From assembly GCA_050298555.1 (NCBI GenBank), contig JBNKUL010000046.1, forward strand, positions 88,421 through 152,420: a stretch of DNA of 64,000 bases. The letters are read 5' to 3'. The notes below the pieces were generated by a model. The model was not told the origin of the DNA and ran no database searches. It saw nothing but the letters and a program-made list of their open reading frames with translations. This document shows positions 59,407 through 64,000 of this stretch, piece by piece. Every line of letters starts with the position of its first letter. Position 1 is the stretch's first letter. This DNA is from JAPHSX01 sp050298555. GTDB lineage: Bacteria > Pseudomonadota > Gammaproteobacteria > Thiohalomonadales > Thiohalomonadaceae. Both the position numbers and the translations under genes were made by a program.

Positions 59407-60021
59407 ATGCAGCGTTTACATCGATACCTGCTGCTGGCCTCCCTGGCGGTGGCTGGAAGCGTCTATGCCGGCTACCAGTGGAATAGTGGCTCGGCTGCCG
59501 GGAGCCAGGCGCAGGCTGAGCCCGTGGCGAGTGCCGAGAGGCGTACGGCTACCACCGTGCTGCCTACGCGGACACGAAGCGCCTGGGAGATGCCGACGTT
59601 TAACCTCAAGGGGCTGGACGGCAACAGCCACTCCCTGCAGGAGTGGAAGGGGCGGGTCATCCTTCTCAACTTCTGGGCCAGCTGGTGTGCCCCGTGCCAG
59701 AGCGAGATTAAGGACTTTGTCCGCTATCAGGAACAATACGGAGAGAGGGGACTGCAGATCCTCGGTCTTGGGGTGGACGAAGAGCGCAAACTCGGCAACG
59801 TCAAGCGTACCCTCGGGATCAACTACCCGGTGCTGGTTGTCGACCCCTACAACGATTCGCACATACTCAATGAGTGGGGCAACGACAAACAGTTCATTCC
59901 GTATACGGTAGTGATTGCCGCCGATGGGGATATCCACTATATCCATCGTGGCCTGCTCGATGATGTTGCCTTCAACGAGTACGTCTTGCCGCTGATCGAA
60001 GCGTCAGAGGCGAAGCGCTAG
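59407..60021 (+). CDS. TlpA/ResA-type periplasmic thioredoxin
   Basis: A 204-residue protein with an N-terminal signal/anchor, a low-complexity linker (about 25-55), and a thioredoxin-like domain with W93-C-A-P-C97 (FWASWCAPCQSEI). The cis-proline region is FIPYTVVIAADG. Separate from CcmG of the ccm operon. Coupled to the prolyl isomerase (3-bp gap), it could reduce cytochrome cysteines before haem attachment. Confidence 0.88.
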   Translation: MQRLHRYLLLASLAVAGSVYAGYQWNSGSAAGSQAQAEPVASAERRTATTVLPTRTRSAWEMPTFNLKGLDGNSHSLQEWKGRVILLNFWASWCAPCQSEIKDFVRYQEQYGERGLQILGLGVDEERKLGNVKRTLGINYPVLVVDPYNDSHILNEWGNDKQFIPYTVVIAADGDIHYIHRGLLDDVAFNEYVLPLIEASEAKR

Positions 60022-60034
60022 GAGGGGAGGGCGT

Positions 60035-60057
60035 CCGCGCCAAAGGCGCGGCTTTCC
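60035..60057. terminator. Hairpin between convergent thioredoxin and ABC exporter genes
   Basis: CCGCGCC, loop AAA, GGCGCGG, then CTTTCC. A 7-bp stem 14 bp past the thioredoxin stop, also just beyond the ABC stop on the other strand. Short T-tract. Confidence 0.6.
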
Positions 60058-60059
60058 GT

Positions 60060-61862
60060 TCAGGCAGGGGCCGCCAGTGCCTCTGCCTCCTCTTGCTGCT
60101 GCAGCGCCCACATCTCGGCGTAGCGGCCCTGTTTTTCCAGTAGCTGATGGTGTGGCCCGCGCTCGACGATGGTGCCGCCGTCCATCACTACTATCTCATC
60201 GGCATCGACGATGGTGGAGAGGCGGTGGGCGATCACCAGTGTGGTGTGGTTTTCCGCTAGTGCCTTCAATGATTCCAGAATTGCCTTCTCCGACTTCGAA
60301 TCGAGTGAGGAGGTCGCCTCATCAAATACCAAAATCTTCGGGTTCTTCAGCATTGCCCGTGCGATGGCAATACGCTGTTTTTCGCCGCCGGAGAGCTTGA
60401 GGCCGCGCTCGCCGACCACGGTCTGGTAGCCGTCGGGCAGCGAGGCGATAAAATCGTGAATGTTGGCCATGCGTGCCGCCAGTTCGATCGCCTCATGTGA
60501 GGCGCCGTAGCGGCCGTAGGCGATGTTGTATTCGATGGTGTCGTTAAACAGGACGGTGTCCTGCGGTACGATGCCGATCGCCTCGCGCAGCGACTGCTGG
60601 GTGACTTGGCGAATATCCTGACCGTTAATGGAGACAGTGCCGCCGGTGACGTCGTAAAAGCGGAACAGCAGTCGCGCCAGGGTCGACTTGCCGGCGCCGC
60701 TGTGGCCGACTACCGCCAGCTTCCTGCCCGCCGGAATTTCGAAGGAGACCTCGGTGAGGATGGGGCGCTCTTCACTGTAGTGGAAGGCGACGCTATCAAA
60801 GCGCACGCTGCCATCCCCCACCGCCAGTGGCTTTGCGTCTTCCGCGTCCTTTATCTCCGCGTCGACGTGCAGCAGCTTGAACATGCGATCCATATCGGAG
60901 AGCGAGTGCTTCACCTGGCTGTAGACCACGCCGAGGAAGTTGAGCGGAATGAATACCTGCAGCATGAAGGCGTTCACCAGCACCAGGTCGCCCAGGCTCA
61001 TGGTGCCGTTGAGCACCTCCTGCGCCGCCATCACCATCACCACCGTCACCCCGCAGGCGATGAGCGAGCCCTGGGCGATGTTGAGGCCCGACATGGAGGT
61101 CTGGCTCTTTACCGCCGCATCCTCCCATTCGGCCAGGGTCTCGCCGTAGCGACGGTGCTCGAACTGCTCGTTATTGAAGTACTTCACCGTCTCGTAGTTG
61201 ATCAGCGAGTCGATGGCAATGGAGTTGGCCTCCGAGTCCTTGGCGTTCATGCGGTGGCGGAACTTCATGCGCCAGTTGGTGATGAGGAAGGTGGTGGTGA
61301 TGTAGAACAGTACCGTCACCACCACGATTGCGGCATACCACGGTGAGTAGTTGGTAAGCAGGATCGCCGCCACCATACCCAGCTCGATGAAGGTGGGGAG
61401 GATGGAGAAGACCATGTAGTTGAGCAGGGAGGAGGCGGAGCGGGTGCCGCGCTCCATATCACGCGACAGTGCCCCGGTCTTGCGCTCCAGGTGGTAGCGC
61501 AGGGAGAGGCGGTGCAGGTGGCCCAGTGCCTTCAGTGAAAGGTCGCGCATGGTGCCGTGGCGTACCTTGGCGAAGACCACGTCGCGCAGCTCGTTAAAGG
61601 CGGAACCGGCGAGCCGCAGTAGCCCGTAGCCGATAAGCAGGGAGAGCGGCAGCGCCAGCATACGCCCCTCGGGGTTATCCAGCGCATCGACGATCTCCTT
61701 TAGCGCCAGCGGCACACCGACGATGGCCAGCTTGGAGAAGACCAGAAAGGCGAGGGCGAGGCCGGCCCGCCCGCGGTAGTTCCACAGGTAGGGGAGCAGG
61801 GAGCGGATGGTCTGCCAGTCGTTGCGGTCAGTATCTGGGGCTTCTGTCTGTTTGCGGTGCAT
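60060..61862 (-). CDS. Atm1-like ABC exporter (ABCB7/HMT1 family)
   Basis: A 600-residue half-transporter: six membrane helices (about 28-310) and an ATPase domain. Walker A GHSGAGKSTLARLL, signature LSGGEKQRIAIARAM, Walker B ILVFDEATSSLD. The NYETVKYFNNE segment after helix 4 and the GTRSASSLLNYMVF loop are hallmarks of the Atm1 group, which exports glutathione-linked sulfur compounds or metals. Monocistronic; separate from the ccm genes, though adjacent. Substrate unknown. Confidence 0.9.
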   Translation of the reverse strand: MHRKQTEAPDTDRNDWQTIRSLLPYLWNYRGRAGLALAFLVFSKLAIVGVPLALKEIVDALDNPEGRMLALPLSLLIGYGLLRLAGSAFNELRDVVFAKVRHGTMRDLSLKALGHLHRLSLRYHLERKTGALSRDMERGTRSASSLLNYMVFSILPTFIELGMVAAILLTNYSPWYAAIVVVTVLFYITTTFLITNWRMKFRHRMNAKDSEANSIAIDSLINYETVKYFNNEQFEHRRYGETLAEWEDAAVKSQTSMSGLNIAQGSLIACGVTVVMVMAAQEVLNGTMSLGDLVLVNAFMLQVFIPLNFLGVVYSQVKHSLSDMDRMFKLLHVDAEIKDAEDAKPLAVGDGSVRFDSVAFHYSEERPILTEVSFEIPAGRKLAVVGHSGAGKSTLARLLFRFYDVTGGTVSINGQDIRQVTQQSLREAIGIVPQDTVLFNDTIEYNIAYGRYGASHEAIELAARMANIHDFIASLPDGYQTVVGERGLKLSGGEKQRIAIARAMLKNPKILVFDEATSSLDSKSEKAILESLKALAENHTTLVIAHRLSTIVDADEIVVMDGGTIVERGPHHQLLEKQGRYAEMWALQQQEEAEALAAPA

Positions 61863-61946
61863 GGGCTTTGGGCTGCTGTGGGCGAAGGTTTAAGTTGCGG
61901 GTTATACTCGATTTTATCAATAAGAATCTCTAATGGAGGAAGAAGT

Positions 61947-62222
61947 ATGGGTATGCCGACTAAAGAGGAGCTGGAGATCGCCCTGGCTGAGGCTGGGCGT
62001 ATGCGCGAACACGGCGAGGATCCCAAGTTCATCGCCAAGGCGTTGCTCAACGCCAACTACCAGGTGGAACAGCTGAGCCACGTGCTGGCGGCAGTGGAGC
62101 TCTACTTCAACTCCGGCATGGCGGTGACCGAACACCAGAGGCTGAGAAAGGCGGTAGAGATGGCCAAGCTGGCGATCGACCGCAGCGGCGGTATCGAGCA
62201 CGATAGTTTTGGGTTGCGCTAA
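61947..62222 (+). CDS. Conserved small helical protein, unknown function
   Basis: A 91-residue protein I do not recognise by name. It is helical and acidic at the start (MPTKEELEIALAEAGRMREHGEDPKFIAKALLNANYQVEQL, shown in parts) and ends IDRSGGIEHDSFGLR. No membrane segment or cysteine. A strong GGAGGA precedes the ATG at 61947, so translation is likely. It is the first gene of the run leading to fmdB, DUF502 and aspS. Confidence 0.65.
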   Translation: MGMPTKEELEIALAEAGRMREHGEDPKFIAKALLNANYQVEQLSHVLAAVELYFNSGMAVTEHQRLRKAVEMAKLAIDRSGGIEHDSFGLR

Positions 62223-62257
62223 GATAGCCTGCCACGTTGAATGATTGAGGTATTGCC

Positions 62258-62473
62258 ATGCCCTTTTACGAATATGCCTGCCAGGCCTGCGGCCACCGTA
62301 TGGAGGTGATGCAGAAGATGAGCGATGAGCCGCTCACCGAGTGTCCCGCCTGCCACAAGCCGGAACTGAAAAAGCTGATCTCCGCCGGCAGCTTCACCCA
62401 TAAGGCCGCCAGCATCGATAACGCCCCGGCCTGTGCCAGTGGTGGCTGCGGTGCCAGCTGCTTGAGTAAGTAA
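62258..62473 (+). CDS. FmdB-family zinc ribbon protein
   Basis: A 71-residue protein with MPFYEYACQACGHRMEVMQKM and CPACH, the two zinc-knuckle pairs of the FmdB/regulatory family, and a Cys/Gly-rich tail (GGCGASC). Role unclear. The order FmdB-DUF502-aspS is common in gammaproteobacteria. Confidence 0.88.
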   Translation: MPFYEYACQACGHRMEVMQKMSDEPLTECPACHKPELKKLISAGSFTHKAASIDNAPACASGGCGASCLSK

Positions 62474-62479
62474 ACCAAT

Positions 62480-63130
62480 ATGATATCGGCCCTTCGTCGC
62501 TACATCATGGCCGGCCTGCTGGTCTGGCTGCCGCTCGGCGTCACCATCCTGGTGGTGAAGATGCTGGTGGAGCTGATGGATCGCAGCCTGTTGCTGTTGC
62601 CCGCCCGCTACCAGCCGGATCAACTGCTGGGGATGCACATCCCCGGCCTGGGGGTGATTGTGGCGGTGGTGGTGGTCTTTACCACCGGCGTCGTGGTCGC
62701 CAACCTCTTTGGCCGCAAGCTGGTGTCGCTGTGGGAGGCGGTACTGGCCCGCATCCCGCTGGTCAGCTCCATCTACTCGGCGGTGAAGCAGATCTCGGAG
62801 ACCATGTTCTCCTCCTCCGGCCAGTCGTTCCGCAAGGTGTTGCTGGTGGAGTACCCGCGCAAGGGGCTGTGGACCCTCGCCTTCCAGACCGGCACCGACA
62901 TCGGCGAGGCGCAGTGCAAGACCGGGCGAGAGGTGATCAACATCTACGTCCCCACCACCCCCAACCCCACCTCCGGCTTCTTCATCATGGTGCCCAAAGA
63001 GGAGGTGGTGGAGCTGGATATGAGCGTCGACGAGGGGCTGCGCATGATCATCTCTATGGGCTCGGTGGTGCCCCATCCGGGGGGGCAGGAGCAGTGCGAG
63101 GCAGCCGAAAAGGGCAGGACCACCGAGTAG
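62480..63130 (+). CDS. DUF502 membrane protein
   Basis: A 216-residue protein with two N-terminal membrane helices (about 8-30 and 52-75) and a soluble domain with VPTTPNPTSGFFIMVPKEEV, the DUF502 signature. Starts 7 bp after fmdB. Function unknown. Confidence 0.88.
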   Translation: MISALRRYIMAGLLVWLPLGVTILVVKMLVELMDRSLLLLPARYQPDQLLGMHIPGLGVIVAVVVVFTTGVVVANLFGRKLVSLWEAVLARIPLVSSIYSAVKQISETMFSSSGQSFRKVLLVEYPRKGLWTLAFQTGTDIGEAQCKTGREVINIYVPTTPNPTSGFFIMVPKEEVVELDMSVDEGLRMIISMGSVVPHPGGQEQCEAAEKGRTTE

Positions 63131-63222
63131 CCGCCTATCCCCAGCGGTTGCGTTGAAGCGCCGCGATCCGTAACATTCCCGCTTTCGTCTAACACTTTAT
63201 ATACATTGAGCAGGAACAGACC

Positions 63223-64000
63223 ATGCGCACCCTCTATTGCGGACAGTTGAACGAATCCCACATCGACCAGGAGGTCGAGCTTGCCGGTTGGGTCCACCGC
63301 CGCCGCGACCACGGTGGGGTTATCTTCATCGACCTGCGCGACCGCGAGGGTGTCGCCCAGGTGGTGTTCGACCCGGACCTGCCCGATGTCTTCTCCACCG
63401 CCGAGGCGGTGCGCAACGAGTTCGTGCTGCATATTAAAGGTAAGGTGCGCGCCCGCCCCGAAGGCACCACCAACCCCGACCTGCCCACCGGCATGGTGGA
63501 GGTACTGGGCAAGGAGCTGACCATCCTCAACCGCTCCGATACCCCGCCCTTCATGCTCGATATCGACGATGACGAGGTGGGCGAGGAGCACCGCCTGAAG
63601 TACCGCTATGTGGACCTGCGCCGTCCGGCCATGTTCCAGCGCATGAAGTTCCGTTCCGAGATGACCCGTGCCCTGCGCTACTACCTCGACGAGCGCGGCT
63701 TCCTCGACATCGAAACCCCGATGCTGACCAAGGCGACCCCCGAGGGCGCCCGCGACTACCTGGTGCCGAGCCGCACTCACCAGGGCAGCTTCTTCGCCCT
63801 GCCGCAGTCGCCGCAGATCTTCAAGCAGCTGCTGATGGTCTCCGGCATGGACCGCTACTACCAGATCGTGCGCTGCTTCCGTGATGAAGACCTGCGCGCC
63901 GACCGCCAGCCCGAATTCACCCAGCTCGACATCGAGACCTCGTTCATGGACGAGGAGGAGATCATGACCCTGATGGAGGGGATGATTCGCGAGATGTTCG
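63223..64000 (+). CDS. aspS: Aspartyl-tRNA synthetase, N-terminal part, cut by window edge
   Basis: 259 codons seen, no stop. The OB-fold anticodon-binding domain starts VELAGWVHRRRDHGGVIFIDLRDREG; class II motif 1 region FLDIETPMLTKATPEGARDYLVPSR and motif 2 RCFRDEDLRADRQPEFTQLDIE follow. Charges tRNA-Asp (or Asp/Asn if non-discriminating). Part of the bacterial long form. GAGCAGGAACAG precedes the ATG at 63223. Confidence 0.97.
   Translation, partial: MRTLYCGQLNESHIDQEVELAGWVHRRRDHGGVIFIDLRDREGVAQVVFDPDLPDVFSTAEAVRNEFVLHIKGKVRARPEGTTNPDLPTGMVEVLGKELTILNRSDTPPFMLDIDDDEVGEEHRLKYRYVDLRRPAMFQRMKFRSEMTRALRYYLDERGFLDIETPMLTKATPEGARDYLVPSRTHQGSFFALPQSPQIFKQLLMVSGMDRYYQIVRCFRDEDLRADRQPEFTQLDIETSFMDEEEIMTLMEGMIREMF

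Noticed and set aside
1..64000. tRNA, rRNA, insertion sequence or prophage genes
   Set aside because: I saw no cloverleaf-like CCA-ended segment, rRNA motif, transposase, integrase or phage structural gene; a tRNA scan could still find a missed one.

Overview
This 64 kb window is a contiguous stretch of chromosome from a free-living Gram-negative bacterium, most likely a gammaproteobacterium. The evidence is Kdo/heptose LPS genes including a KdkA-type Kdo kinase, an EfpL (YeiP) translation factor, a Vibrio-like second EF-G, a Pseudomonas-type minor-pilin operon (fimU-pilV-pilW-pilX-pilY1-pilY2-pilE), a YejK nucleoid protein, YcbL, RluA and a System I ccmABCDEFGHI operon. Coding density is high and the base composition is GC-rich by eye. 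I found no rRNA, tRNA, insertion sequence, prophage or CRISPR array, so this reads as core chromosome with a few unusual accessory pieces.

Layout. 1-3548 (minus strand): a cut-off GAF-domain gene, then an operon of AMP phosphorylase-like protein, archaeal-type PRPP synthetase and a DUF1614 membrane protein. 3597-9550: cell-envelope genes (LTA-synthase-like transferase, heptosyltransferase, divergent kdkA, waaA, LpxL-like acyltransferase), followed by tolC and pcm. 11902-13971: TPP-riboswitch-controlled thiC. 13974-19551: DUF938 protein, GH100 invertase, a periplasmic glutaredoxin-like protein, then three translation or RNA genes (CvfB-like, RlmI-like methyltransferase, EfpL) and the copper proteins PCuAC and Sco. 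20285-24356: a chemoreceptor behind a sigma-28-type promoter, an HDOD protein and YejK. 24440-29484: a NnrU-like membrane protein, a YqiA esterase, the protease/RimK/deacylase trio and an MscS channel. 29607-31691: EF-G2. 31923-39001: minor pilins and PilY1. 39240-48209: rluA, a YecA-family protein, two cold-shock proteins flanking a twin-CX3C microprotein and an HhH/poly-lysine protein, adk, ycbL, a PhnA-like protein, a PAS-GGDEF cyclase and recQ. 48274-60021: the complete ccm operon followed by a seven-haem lipoprotein cytochrome, a SurA-like prolyl isomerase and a TlpA-type thioredoxin. 60060-64000: an Atm1-like ABC exporter, a small unknown protein, FmdB, DUF502 and the start of aspS.

The parts most worth following up are these. 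The cytochrome c maturation operon is co-located with an unusual seven-haem lipoprotein and its own folding helpers. The RimK neighbourhood pairs a protein-glutamylating ligase with two candidate reversal hydrolases. The cysteine-symmetric twin-CX3C microprotein sits next to a lysine-tailed HhH protein. The AMP phosphorylase/archaeal-type PRPP synthetase pair is also notable, as is an LpxL-family acyltransferase whose catalytic HX4D/E motif ends in leucine.
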